Assembly (NCBI RefSeq): GCF_910594005.1
Contig: NC_057823.1
Coordinates: 59,704,015 to 59,768,014 of the forward strand
DNA: 64,000 nucleotides
Direction of reading: 5' to 3'
From: Cervus elaphus
Lineage: Eukaryota > Chordata > Mammalia > Artiodactyla > Cervidae
Every line of letters starts with the position of its first letter. Position 1 is the stretch's first letter. Shown one piece after another: positions 22,266-33,416 of this stretch. A program made the translations under genes and the position numbers. The notes below the pieces were generated by a model that saw nothing but the letters and a program-made list of their open reading frames with translations, made no database searches and was not told the origin of the DNA.

Positions 22266-22387
22266 TTTCAAAAGAGAGAGAAGAAAAGAATGTACAAAGT
22301 CAGCTCCCAGGTACTTTAGATGAGAAGCGCCGTGTGCTGCTGGGCTGAACGGGATTTGACATTCTCTGTGGCCCTCTTCTCTCGCAG

Positions 22388-22477
22388 GGCACGTGCACAT
22401 CACAGACTTCAACATCGCCGCAATGCTGCCCGGGGAGATGCGGATCACCACTGTGGCCGGCACCAAGCCTTACATGG
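22388..22477 (+). CDS. STK32A: STK32A in-window exon 2: DFN motif and activation segment
   Basis: This 90-nt exon encodes GHVHITDFNIAAMLPGEM followed by RITTVAGTKPYM. It starts two bases into a Gly codon and ends one base into the Ala codon of the APE motif. The metal-binding DFG motif of ordinary kinases is DFN here, a known feature of the STK32/YANK family and not damage. The acceptor is ctctcgcag. The donor GTACGG is weaker than consensus. A 237-bp palindrome and an L1 3' fragment end 130-210 bp upstream. Confidence 0.95.
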
Positions 22478-23649
22478 GTACGGGTCCCCTGAGCCGCCAG
22501 AGCCACTGAGAGCAGAGCTTTTTCATTCCTATGGGCACCATGTACTGGAGGTCCAGTCGTCTGTAGGGCCTTGCAGCTAAGAATGACAAGTCCCTCTCTG
22601 ACTTTACCTGGAGAGCTGATTTCACAGGTCTGAGGTGAACCTCAGGAATCTCCTTTTAGCAAGCATCCAGTCCGATCTTGATTCAGGAGGGTGCCATGGA
22701 CTACCTGTAAAGAGCGTTAGTTTATGAGTTATTAAGGACAGTTTGTACCTACTTCCTGATGAAGAATGTTAATAGTTCATTCAGTAAATACCTACTCATT
22801 GCCTCTGTGTACTTAGCACTGTTTTAGGTGCTGGTGATCCTGTAGGGAGCAAAACAGACAAGGTCTCCAACCCTTGGGGCTTACCTTCTAGTGAGAAATT
22901 TTTTTTTTAAAAAACAATCAAATAGAGAAGGTACAGCAATAAGTGGGATGGTAATAAATGATATAAGTATTACTATAACCATGATTTACGTACCCCTGCA
23001 TAAGGATGTAAGTTCACAAGTTACCTTCCCGTTATAATTTTGGTTTTAGGCTTATCATCGCAATAATCCTATGAGCAGTTTGCAGGCAAAATATTTGAAC
23101 TTGAAATTAAAGGCAAGAGCATTGCCACCTTCTTTCAATATTTCATTGTCTTACTTGCAGAACTAAAGAGAGAGGAAGAACAAGTTATCTGTGGGGGAAA
23201 ATGAGCCTGATTTTATGTGATATTTGAACACCTGCAGATTTCCTGGCTTCCAATTATCTGTGGGGGTAATAAGTCTCTTTTGTCACTTTAAAAATAATGG
23301 ACACATACAATACAATCTATTTTCTGCCCCAAATCCACAGTACTCAAATGATAAAAAGGAATCTCCAAGCCTGCTGGTCTGAGTTTATTCCCCAGGTTTC
23401 CTGGGTTTCCATATTAAGGGCTATTTTGTGGAAGCCAAATCAGAAAATGTGCATCTGGGTTTTCTAGGCCTGGTTTCCATGGTGAGAGGAGTAAAGGAAG
23501 ATGATCTTTCTTTTCTCTCCCCAGTGATTTTAAATACAATACCCGTATAATTTGATTCTCCTCAAAATTGGCATTTCCAGTCTTTTTCACCACATAGAGC
23601 CAAGAAAATGGAATCCAGTCAAGTTTCTCTGCCCTCTCTACCCTCATCC
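22478..23649. other. STK32A intron, one possible old repeat
   Basis: At 22775-22900 there is a mammalian-wide repeat of uncertain family (tgtgtacttagcactgtttt). Nothing else is recognised. Confidence 0.4.
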
Positions 23650-23885
23650 TTATAATTAACAATTACCAATATTTATTGAAAGCCTTCTAGGGATCAGACA
23701 ATGTGTTAAATGCTTTGCATTCATTGACTCATTTATTTTTCTCAACAACCCTGTGAGGCAAACTGTAATTATCACCATTTTACAATGAGGTGAAAAAGAA
23801 ATAATTTGCTCAAGATCACATGGCTAATAATTGAAAAAGCCTACATGTAAAGCAAGCTCTTTTTGACTTCAGAAAATCAAGCTTC
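23650..23885 (-). repeat. MIR SINE
   Basis: Contains caacaaccctgtgaggcaaa, ccattttacaatgaggtga and ctcaagatcacatggctaat. Confidence 0.8.
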
Positions 23886-24734
23886 TCCCTAAAAGAGAGA
23901 TAGAGCGATTTAAAAATATATGTATGTAAGAGTCTTAAATGGTTGTAAGCCAAATGAGGTAGGCCAAGCTTAAGCTCTTAGAAATATTTCTAGTTGTATT
24001 TTTAAAAATGAATATCTGACTGTCAGCACTTATATCTTCATCCAGAAGTTGTTCTTGCCTTTGATTTTTGGATGGGAATCTTTCTAAGAGATATCAGAGG
24101 TAGATGTCTGCTTCCTTTTTTTGAAAGCTATGTTCCCAATAATTTGGTAAAATCTACCTAACAGATATTCACCAGCTTTCTTTTGAAAGTGTTTCTGATA
24201 ATTAACAATGAACCAGAAAGAAACAAATTCTAAAAAGAAAGAAAACTAGGATGAAATACTGAATGAAGTTTATAGGAATATACAACATGTTCTAATGTAA
24301 GATGCTAAACATACTATACAGCAGGTCCTCAGCTCTGACAATAAGACTGTGGACCATCTGCCAGTTCTTAAGCACCTTCACCCAACAAGGAAGTTTTGCT
24401 TTCTGAATTCATCATCTTCTACCTAGCTTAACCAATTAAAATATTCATGTTCATCATAAACTAAGTATTTTTATGTACTAGCATCTATATTCTGTGACTT
24501 TAATCAGTAAATCTTAATTATTATAGCTTTATAATACAGTTTAACAGATGCAGAATAAATAAAACAGAAATAAAACCTTTATTATTCACATATTTTACAG
24601 AGGAAATTTAGAATCGTTTTCATAAATTCCATGAATTATTTCTGTTGCACTAAATTTATATATTAGTTTTGGACCCTTTCTTCAGGTCCTGACCAGAATC
24701 TACTGTCCAGTTGCTTTAAAATCTGAAAAGTAAA

Positions 24735-25600
24735 CCAAATAATGGAAATCCAGATAGCTAATAAATGTATTAAAATGTGGGCAAGCTTATTAGTAATCAG
24801 GAGAATGCCAATTTAAACCACAGGGGAAGACCATTACATACTCACTAGATTGGAAAATGCCACAAGGTTAGTTAATGCCAAGTGTGGATAAGGAGGTTGA
24901 GCAAAGTGAAGTCTCATGTGTTGCTGGTCAGAATGTTAATTGGTACAACCACGTGGTAAATAGTTTGATGCTGTCTAGTATGTGTGACGGAGAAGCCCAC
25001 TCCAGTACTCTTGCCTGGAAAATCCCATGGACAGAGGAGTCTGGTAGGCTGCAGTCCACAGGGTCACGAAGGGTCGGGCAGGACTGAGCGACTTCACTTT
25101 CACTTTTCACTTTCAGGCATTGGAGAAGGAAATGGCAGCCCACTCCAGTGTTCTTGCCTGGAGAATCCCAGGGACAGCGGAGCCTGGTGGGCTGCCGTCT
25201 ATGGGGTCACACAGAGTCGGACACGACTGAAGCGACTTAGCAGCAGAAGCAGCAGCAGCATGTGTGAAGATGAGGAACCTATCCCCAGCATCTCCCCTCC
25301 CAGAAATGTAACCTAAAGGCGGACTTAGAAGGGTCTTACATGTGCAGGAATATTCATGAGAGCCTTGTTCGAAATAGCCCAAATTGAAAACCCAAATGGC
25401 TATTAACAGTAGGAAACAGGTAAATTACAATGTATTTGTATAGCTTTGAATGTGAACAAATTATGTGTAACAAGTTGGAGAAGTTTTATCCACATAATGT
25501 TGAACAAGAAGAGCAAGACCCCAAAGAAAACAAGGAGTAGGATTGAACACACACACACAAAACACACATACTCATGTTATTTATGCATATATGTTATACA
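24735..25600 (+). repeat. Old L1 interrupted by Bov-A2
   Basis: The left part has tgttgctggtcagaatgtta; the right part has ttcatgagagccttgttcg and aagaagagcaagaccccaaa, as in L1 ORF2 end and 3' regions. A Bov-A2 splits it at 24988-25259. Confidence 0.65.
24988..25259 (+). repeat. Bov-A2 SINE (dimer) with 8-bp target-site duplication
   Basis: Two Bov-A units are joined by a cactttcacttttcacttt linker and end in gcagcagcagca. atgtgtga flanks it at 24980-24987 and 25260-25267. Confidence 0.92.
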
Positions 25601-26063
25601 CACATCTCTTATATAGATGTACAAACATAACATCTATATAACATATATATTACTAAAATAGGGAAAACTAAGTTGCTGCTTAGAAATGCATAACCAGAGA
25701 GTCAATCTATGTAGAAAGGCAAGAAGAAAATTACCAACAGAAATTCAGGACAGTGGTTGCTTCTATGTTTGTAAACAGGACAGGATCCAGTGATGGGGTC
25801 AAGATTCTATGTTGTAAGTTTACATGGCCATTTGGTTATAACTGCTTATTAAATTCTGCTTTTGTGTTTTATTTACTTTTCTGGAGATATGGAAATATTC
25901 TAAAAAACAAAATACTCAATGGTTTTTTTTAAGGAAACAGTCCTTCGCCACCTCTGTTTGTATCACCTCAGAAATGGAACATTTGATGGAAGCCCTCAGC
26001 ATCTCCCTGCTCTGGCTTTTCAGCACTTTGAGGGCTCAAAGAATTACCTATCCATTATGCTTT
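25268..26063. other. STK32A intron with AT-rich and CA-rich tracts
   Basis: After the L1 there is a short CA tract near 25548-25570 and a perfect 12-bp inverted repeat (ttatatagatgt) at 25609-25620 and 25630-25641. No gene. Confidence 0.5.
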
Positions 26064-26183
26064 TGTGGAGAAGGAAATGGCAACCCACTCCAGTATTCTT
26101 GCCTGGAAAATCCCATGGACGGAGGAGCCTGGCGGGCTATGGTCCATGGGGTCGCAAAGAGTTGGACACGGCTGAGCAACAAC
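26064..26183 (+). repeat. Bov-A monomer with 7-bp target-site duplication
   Basis: Unit from ttgtggagaaggaaatggca to gttggacacggctgagcaac, flanked by atgcttt at 26057-26063 and 26184-26190. Confidence 0.85.
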
Positions 26184-26190
26184 ATGCTTT

Positions 26191-26929
26191 CATACACTGC
26201 CCTTTGTTCTTAACGTTCTTCCCAAATTCCTCAATGCCTAGCCTATTATGAATATTTATTGAATGAATAAATGCATTTTCAAATGTCTTCATGCTGGAAT
26301 ACAGTGTAAGTAGGAGAGGATTCTACTCATAAAAACTTAAAGGGTGGTCCAAGACAAGAGAATACACAGCTTTTATAGATGTTTATTCTGTTAGATATTT
26401 TCTTAGCACAATGGTCTGTTTATGTCTCAAAGTTCTCTGCAGCTTCTCTGAGACATCGATCGCCTGTCACCTGGTGGGACCATGTCTGATGACTTGCTAT
26501 GAGATAATGATAAGGGAGAGCAGAGTTATAGTCCACTCCATCCAGTCTGTGGGGGCACTGTGGGGTCGGGGCCATTATCTGCCAACTTGTGTGGGGAGCT
26601 GTGACTTGCAGAAAGAATGCAGTGATGCATGAAAGGTGAATTCACCAGGGGATGAAGCCTACTTAGTCCTGCTAAGGGCTTTTACAGTCAGGATCAGTCC
26701 TGGCATTGGGATGTCAGTATCATTCCTCTCTAACTGGATGTCGCCCACAGGATTTTACTTGAAATTGAGTGCACCGGGGCAAACCCATGTGCATGTCCCA
26801 CATCACACCAATTTCCTTTGTCCAGAACTTGCATCCTACTACTGGAAGCTTGGGTCAAGTGTGCAGCTTTTGGCTAGCTAAAATTTCCAGTGTTAAAAGA
26901 TGTTTGTCCCTCTAGAAGAGTATCTAATT
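26191..26929. other. STK32A intron, nothing recognised
   Basis: Three adjacent + strand ORFs (26411-27078) are present but lack splice borders and domains, and I treat them as chance. Confidence 0.45.
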
Positions 26930-27125
26930 TTTTGAGAACTTCCCAGGTACCAGACACTGTGCTGAGATTTTGGCAGCCATTAGCTCATTTAGTTTCTCAC
27001 CTCTGTAAAGACTGCCTTCTCATGATTCTGCAGCTGATTCTGATGCTCAGCCCACTAACTCAATTAAGGTCACAGTAAGTGGTGAAGGCAGAGTTTGAGC
27101 CCAGACAGCCTGTTTTCACAGCTAA
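26930..27125 (-). repeat. MIR SINE
   Basis: Contains ccagacactgtgctgaga, attaaggtcacagtaagtgg and gagtttgagcccagacagcc. Confidence 0.7.
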
Positions 27126-27413
27126 AGTTTGCAAACAGTGCTTGATTGACTGATTGATTCAGTATTGTTCATTCATTTAGCAAGTTTCTATTGAGTGACT
27201 CTAAATGGCAGGTTCAGTACTGGACAAGCAAGCAAAGAGACCTATCCTTGCTTTCTACATCATTCTCCCCACTCCATCCTTCAGAAGTTAGGTCTATTCT
27301 TAGAAGAGTGGGTAGAAGATTCTCCGCGTGTTAGAGAACATGTACTTGGAGATATCCACTGGAATAAGATTGATTGAGGTTCTGCCTTCCACTGGAGTCA
27401 ATTGAAAGAATTG

Positions 27414-28542
27414 TTAGAGAAATGGAAATCAAAACTACAATGAGGTACCACTTCACACCCATCAGAATGGCCATCATTAAAAAGTCTACCAATAGCAAAT
27501 GCTGAGAGGGTGTGCAGAAAGGGGAACTCTCCTACACTGTTGCTGGGAACATAAATTAGTGCAGCCACTATGGAAAACAGTATGGAGATCTCTTTAAAAA
27601 CTAACAATAGAATTACCACATGATCCAGCAATCCCACTCCTGGGCATATATCCAGAGAAAACTAATTCAAAAAGATAAGTGCACTCCTATGTTCATAGCA
27701 GTACTATTCACGATAGCCAAGACATGGAAACAGATGAATGGATAAAGAAGATGTGGTACATATATAAAATGGAATATTACTCAGCCATTAAAAAGAATGC
27801 GATAATGCCATTTGCAGGAACATGAATGGGCCCAGAGATGATCACACTAGGTGAAGTAAGTCAGAAAGACAAATACCATGTGATATCACTTATATGTGGA
27901 ATCTAAAATATGACACAAATGAACCTATCTATGAAAGAGGAACAAAATTAGGGATGTAGAGAATAGACTGATAGTTGCCAAAGGGGAGATGTGGTGAGGG
28001 GAATGGATTGGGAGTTTGAGATTATCAGATGCAAACTGGTAAATATAGAATGGACAAACAACTGGTAGCTCTGCTGGTAAAGAATCTAACTATGATGCAG
28101 GAGACCCCAGTTCAATTCCTGAGTCAGGAAGTTCCCCTGGAGAAGGGACAGGCTACCCAGTCCAGTATTCTTGGGCTGCCCTGGTGGCTCAGACAGGAAA
28201 GAATCTGCCTGCACTGCCGGACACCTGGGTTCGATCCCTGGGCTGGGAAGATCCCCTGGAGGAGGACATGGCAGCCCACTCCTGTATCCTTGCCTGGAGA
28301 ATCCCCATGGACAGAGTAGCTTGGCGGGCTACAGTCCCTGAGGTTGCAAAGAGCAGGACATGACTGAAGCAAATGAGCACAGACAACAAGGTCCTCCTGT
28401 GAGGCACAGGGAATTATATTCAGGATCATGTGATAAATCAGGATGGAAAAAATGTATATATATATGTGTATGACTGAGGTGCTTTGCTGTACAGAAGTAA
28501 TTAACATCATAATTCAACTATACTTCAATTTGAAAAAAAAGG
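27414..28542 (+). mobile_element. L1 3' region interrupted by a Bov-tA pair
   Basis: It reads in L1 sense: caaaactacaatgaggtacc, ggaatattactcagccatta, then the 3' UTR. After a SINE at 28061-28383 the L1 resumes at gacaacaaggtcctcctgtg and ends in aatttgaaaaaaaagg. It is 5' truncated and non-coding. Confidence 0.85.
28061..28383 (+). repeat. Two Bov-tA SINE units inside L1
   Basis: A truncated unit (28061-28172) is followed by a full unit (28173-28383). The L1 words aaacaac / gacaacaag on either side suggest an imperfect target-site duplication. Confidence 0.85.
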
Positions 28543-28545
28543 AAG

Positions 28546-28910
28546 AATTACAGAATGAAGAGTCAGTGCCCCATGACTGATATAAAACTCTTCTCTGAGT
28601 GCCCCGCCCTTTCTCCTCTCCTTTATCCCCAGTATCAGGCTGCAGGTGCTGCTCCTGCCCCTTCCAGATGATTCCAAACCGGAAAACCAATCTCCTGTAG
28701 TTGGAGCCAAATTCTGAACATTGTTTGCCACAGTAATACAAATTTATGTCCTGACCACAATCCTTCCAAATCAAGACAACGAAGTAGCATCTTCTCAGCC
28801 TTCTTGCTTACAGAGTCAGCCAGACATTTGAGGCGTGATGGGATCCAGTTTTTCATAGGCACATGTTCTAAGTCAAAGAAGAATTTGTCCGTTAAGAACT
28901 GTGCATGCCT
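28546..28910 (-). pseudogene. Possible unrecognised processed-gene remnant
   Basis: Between two L1s the - strand shows two adjacent open frames with protein-like composition: KKAEKMLLRCLDLEGL in one and INLYYCGKQCSEFGSNYRRL in another, as if a frameshift separated them. I cannot name a parent gene. It could equally be chance in a short interval. Confidence 0.2.
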
Positions 28911-29342
28911 TACTAACACGTATATATGGAATTTAGAAAGATGGTAATAACCCTATATGCAAAACAGAAAAAGAGACACAGATGTACAGAACAGACTTTT
29001 GGACTCTGTGGGAGAAGGCGAGGGTGGGATGTTTCGAGAGAACAGCATCGAAACATGTATATTATCTATAATGAAACAGATCACCAGCCCAGGTTGGATG
29101 CATGAGACAAGTGCTCGGGCCTGGTGCACTGGGAAGACTCAGAGGGATCGGGTAGAGAGGGAGGTGGGAGGGGGGATCGGGATGGGGAATACATGTAAAT
29201 CCATGGCTGATTCGTGTCAATGTATGACAAAACCCACTACAATATTGTAAAGTGATTAGCGTCCAACTAATGAGAATAAATGAAAAAAAAGAAGAAGAAG
29301 AAGAAGAAAGGGAAAGAATGACTCAAGAAAAAAAAAAAAAAA
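28911..29342 (+). mobile_element. Truncated L1 insertion with 17-bp target-site duplication
   Basis: An L1 3' end (tgcatgagacaagtgctcgg, then a gggaggtgggaggggg run and tggctgattcgtgtc) with a long A-rich tail containing GAA repeats. It is flanked by aagaactgtgcatgcct at 28894-28910 and 29343-29359, a perfect duplication left by target-primed insertion. Confidence 0.93.
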
Positions 29343-29531
29343 AAGAACTGTGCATGCCTGTGTGTGTTGGTGATGAATGAGAAAGGCTAGAAAATTAGAA
29401 AATTTGCCTACAGTGAGCAATCTGACAACGGATGATAAACACCCTTAGAAGTGTTTATACCCTGTTCCCTGGTAATTTGCTTTTGAAGGAACATGTTTGA
29501 AGATAGATTTGTTAATGTCTCAGGGAGCAAA

Positions 29532-29746
29532 GCAGGCTTCCCAGGTGGCTCAGTGGTAAAGAATCCGCCTGCCCATGCAGGAGATGCGGGTTCAATCCCT
29601 GGGTTGGGAAGATGCCCTGGAGGAGGAAATGGCAACCCACTCCAGTATTCTTGCCTGGAGAATCCTATGGACAGAGGAGCCAGGCAGGCTACAGTCCATA
29701 GGGTTACAGAGAGTCAGACACGACTGAACACGCACAATTCACTCAA
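29532..29746 (+). repeat. Bov-tA SINE 40 bp upstream of an STK32A exon
   Basis: Complete SINE with a near-perfect 12-bp duplication: tcagggagcaaa at 29520-29531 and tcagggagtaaa at 29747-29758. The right duplicate begins 39 bp before the exon at 29786. Confidence 0.92.
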
Positions 29747-29758
29747 TCAGGGAGTAAA

Positions 29759-29785
29759 ACTAACTAACTCTTCTGTGTTTTTCAG
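29759..29785 (+). promoter_or_regulatory. STK32A: Branch point and acceptor of STK32A exon 29786
   Basis: Tandem CTAAC motifs (29760-29764, 29764-29768) lie 18-22 nt from the AG, followed by ttctgtgtttttcag. Confidence 0.5.
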
Positions 29786-29883
29786 CACCTGAGATGTTCA
29801 ACTACAAAAGAGAAGCAGGCTATTCCTTTGCTGTTGACTGGTGGTCACTGGGAGTGACAGCATATGAGCTGCTGAGAGGCCGG
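29786..29883 (+). CDS. STK32A: STK32A in-window exon 3: APE motif and subdomain IX
   Basis: This 98-nt exon encodes APEMFNYKREAGYSFAVDWW then SLGVTAYELLRGR. It holds the substrate-positioning APE motif and the DxWSxG element of helix F (DWWSLG). It joins the previous exon through a split Ala codon and ends on a codon boundary. The acceptor is tgtttttcag with tandem CTAAC branch-point-like motifs at 29760-29768. The donor GTACAG is non-consensus at +4. A Bov-tA SINE sits only 40 bp upstream. Confidence 0.95.
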
Positions 29884-30621
29884 GTACAGTAGAATTACAT
29901 TTATCTTTGATTACTCTTCCAGTAAGTTTCATTTTTACAGTGAAAGAATGGAATTTTTTTTTTTTTTTTTTTGCTAAAAATCAAGTAGTTTGTTTCAGAG
30001 ATGAAATTAACTCTGCCATGTGATGCTGGTTGCAACCCTTGGGATTTCTGCCCATAATTAATTCAGTCTTCTACATATGGGACCAAGAAAATGAGTTGAC
30101 ATTAAATTATGCAGATAAAATTAAATGAATTATAGGGAAATTATCAACTCCCAGAGAGGGAAAATCAATACACCTCATGCCCTATCTTGTATAAATATAT
30201 TTGTTTGTTTAAAGAAAATCATTTTGCAGTTACAGTCCAAGGCTTTGATTCAGACACACTTCCCCAAAGTGAGTGTGAATTATTAGTCCAACACAATTCA
30301 TGCCCTGTCTTGTTGGATTTCTGTCTTTCATTTGGTTCTGGATTCAGTGGCAAATTAGAGTAGTTTCCTTTTAAAAGTGACATTTCTTAAACTAAGAAAA
30401 TGCCTAATTTTGCTCAGAAGAGATTTTTTTTTCTCCCTCCCATATTATTGTACCTCCTGATAGTTCCCTGTGATTGGCTGTAACTGAGAATGTATTAACA
30501 CCGTTAGTTTCATTTTTCTTTCTTCTTTTGCTTAAGAAAGGTGGAGAAAAGTGACTGTTAGGTTGCTGAATTTGTATCTACATATATGTTATCAGCTATA
30601 GTGAATGTTATATTTGTTGTG
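29884..30621. other. STK32A intron, nothing recognised
   Basis: A run of 22 T at about 29953-29972 is the only notable tract. Confidence 0.5.
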
Positions 30622-30795
30622 GTTGTTGTTCCGTCTCTAAGTCGTGTCTGACTCTTTGCAACCCCATGGACTGCAGCACACCAGGCTCCTCTGTCCTCCA
30701 CTGTCTCCTAGAGTTTGCTCAAATCCATGTCCATTGACTTGGTGATGCTATCTAACCATCTCATCTTCTGTGCTCCCTTCTCCTTTTCCTTCTTC
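30622..30795 (-). repeat. BovB LINE fragment
   Basis: Complement of BovB 3' sequence: ctgactctttgcaaccccat and atgtccattgacttggtgat. Confidence 0.82.
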
Positions 30796-31121
30796 AGCTC
30801 ATAACTAAAAGTGTGTATGCTTTTACCAGCCTCTCCCTATGTTCCCCACCCTCAACACTTGGCAACTATACTTACTATTCTACTGTTTCTATAAGCTTGA
30901 CTTTTTCCCCCAAAGATTTCATATAAATGATATCATGCAGTATTTGTCTTCTCTGAGTTATTTCACTTTGCATATTGGACACAAGGCCCATCTATGTTGT
31001 TACAATCAGGATTTCCTTTTTTCTTATGGCTGAATAATATTCCATTACTCATATATATTGTATGTGAATATGTATTTTATATGTTATATGTAATGCTCCA
31101 TTATTCTTTTATAATATATCC

Positions 31122-31308
31122 ATATCTGCTGCAATGCAGGAGACGTGGGTTCAGTCCCTGGGTTGGGAAGATCCCCTAGAGAAGGGAAGGGCAACACACT
31201 CCAGTATTCTTGCCTGGAGAGACCCATGGACAGAGGAGCCTGGTGGGCTATAGTGATTGGCTTTGCAATGGTTGCAAAGTCAGACATGATTGAGTGACTG
31301 AACACACA
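31122..31308 (+). repeat. Bov-tA SINE, forward member of an inverted pair
   Basis: gcaggagacgtgggttcagt through gggaagatcccctagagaag and a gagtgactgaacacacat end. Head truncated. Confidence 0.85.
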
Positions 31309-31335
31309 TATGATGAATATTATGTGTAAATATAT

Positions 31336-31543
31336 GTACTTAGTCGTGTCCAACTCTTTGTGACCTCGTGGACCGTAGCCTGCCAGGCTCCTCTGTCCAT
31401 GAAATTTTTCAGGCAAGAATACTGAAACAGGTAGCCATTTCCTTCTCCAGGGGATCTTCCCGACACAAGGATTGAACCTGTGTCTGTCATGTCTTCTGCA
31501 TTGGCAGGCGGGTTCTTTATCACTTGCATCACTTGGGAAGCCC
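31336..31543 (-). repeat. Bov-tA SINE, reverse member of an inverted pair
   Basis: Complete reverse copy ending in cacttgggaagccc. It faces the forward copy across 27 bp of AT-rich sequence. Confidence 0.88.
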
Positions 31544-31720
31544 CATATAAATACATGTGTGTATAAATATATATATATTACATATGCACATGTCTTTATT
31601 AATCTGTTAGTGGACATTTAGGTTGTTTTGGTGTCTTGGCTGCTGTGAATAACGTTGAAATGAACATGGCAATGCAGAGTCTCTTTTGTAAAGCACAAAT
31701 CTCACTTTTCCTAGTGAAGA

Positions 31721-32324
31721 ATAAATGTTGCTACCTAATTCCTCACACGCATATACCCTTCATCTGCCTTATCAACCCTCCCCTCCCCCACACACTCGTC
31801 AGACACCTTAGCTGGTCATCCTTTGCTCTTTAGTACCAGGTTAACTTTTCAGATTTTGCTTCAGTATGAACGATGCTGACTCTTCACAAACTCACTTCAG
31901 CTTCTTTGGACTTCCTCATCTCTCGAGGCATCCCTCAAAGGTCTTCTTCTCATTCCTTTGCCTATAAAGATATTTCCTAAGATAAACCCTGTATGTTTTT
32001 TAAATAACTCTTTGAATAAGTTTGGAAATCGCTAAATTAAGTTTGAATAAAGTTCAGGAGGTGTCTAAATTGTAGAACTTTTGAGAATCCTTATATTTCA
32101 TGTAGCTGTTCATTTCTAACAAAGGACAGACTTGGACTGTCCCAAATTTCTTTTGCAGGAAAAGCCTTTCTCCAGGTCTTTTCATACTCAGATCCTACCC
32201 ATTCTTTACGGACCTCAACAACACAACTCCTTCTCTGAAGAAACTTTCTCTGATCTCTCTAGCTAAAGTGATCTGTGTATCTTCCAAATATTTATGTACT
32301 TTCTCTCTCTTATATATGGATATT
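31721..32324. other. STK32A intron, nothing firmly recognised
   Basis: Pyrimidine-rich stretches and an L2-like segment (tctgaagaaactttctctga) near 32230. No gene. Confidence 0.4.
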
Positions 32325-32528
32325 CCCTGGTGGCTCAAGTGGTAAAGAGTTTGCCCCGGTATGGGAGACCCTGCAGTGTTTAATCCCTAGGTTGGGAAGA
32401 TCCCCTGGAGAAGGAAATGGCAACCCACTCCAGTATTCTTGCCTGGAAAATTCCATGGACAGAGGAGCCTGGCAGGCTCAGTCCATGGGATCACAAAGAG
32501 TTGGACACAACTGAGCGATTTCACTACT
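32325..32528 (+). repeat. Bov-tA SINE
   Basis: Full unit from attccctggtggctcaagtg to cacaactgagcgatttcact. Confidence 0.88.
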
Positions 32529-33207
32529 TTCTTATAACCCTTCTGAATTTAAAATTATTGAAAAAGTATAGAAAAGCAGAAAAATAAAGGTAGAAGTCAA
32601 CCACATCCTCTAAAGCAAAGTCTCAGTTAAGAAATTAAACCCTCCTTTGACCTTCCAAATCTCATCTTTCAGAGTGTATTCACTTCTAAACCTTTTCTGC
32701 TTTTATAGTCTATTTTCACATACATGCACATACACATTGTTATTGTTGCTTCAGTAAAAATAAAATTATGCTTTAACCTTCTGTTGAGACCTTTTTTTTT
32801 TCTGTTCTAGGATTAAAGCCATTTCATAAATGTATTGCCCTTGTAAATTTTTCTAGCTATATCAATTTTTATGTTTTCAATCTCTTCTATATTATGAGTA
32901 TAAATTTATTAAAGGTAAAGCCAGTGTTTTATAAATACCCACAGTATTTAGCTGTAAATAGGTACCCGCCAAATGTTTGTTGAATGTATGGGGGAATAAG
33001 TCAATACAAATCAATTCTGACATATTCTTGGAGAGAATCACTAAGGAGACTGTATGTAATTATGTTTCAAAATAAAGCCAACTCAAAGAAATGAAATAGC
33101 AACATTTAATTACAACTAGCAACACAAATAAACCACAGAAGAAAGGTGCTAAACAGTCATTCCCTCCACATGGACAGATTGTGATTTACAGAAAATACAT
33201 GCTTCAA

Positions 33208-33407
33208 GGGCTTCCGTGGTGGCTCGGATGGTAAAGAATCTGTCTGCAACGTGAGAAACCTGGGTTTGATCCCTGTGTTGGGAAGATCCCCAGGAGAAGC
33301 AGGTAAAAGGCTACCCACTCCAGTATTCTGCCCTGGAGAATTCCATGGACTGTATAGCCCATGGGGTTGCAAAGAGTTGGACATGACAGAGCGACTTTCA
33401 CTTTCAT
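33208..33407 (+). repeat. Bov-tA SINE with 9-bp target-site duplication
   Basis: Complete unit flanked by atgcttcaa at 33199-33207 and 33408-33416. Confidence 0.92.
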
Positions 33408-33416
33408 ATGCTTCAA

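Larger units (their letters stand above)
30805..31720 (-). repeat. Old L1 interrupted by two SINEs
   Basis: L1 complement: gaataatattccattactca at left and gacatttaggttgttttggt with ctgctgtgaataacgttgaa at right. The 31122-31543 SINE pair separates the parts. Confidence 0.75.

Noticed and set aside
31084..31617. 177-codon - strand ORF
   Set aside because: It runs through two SINEs and an old L1; its sequence is SINE translation (for example QCRRHDRHRFNPCVGKIPW).
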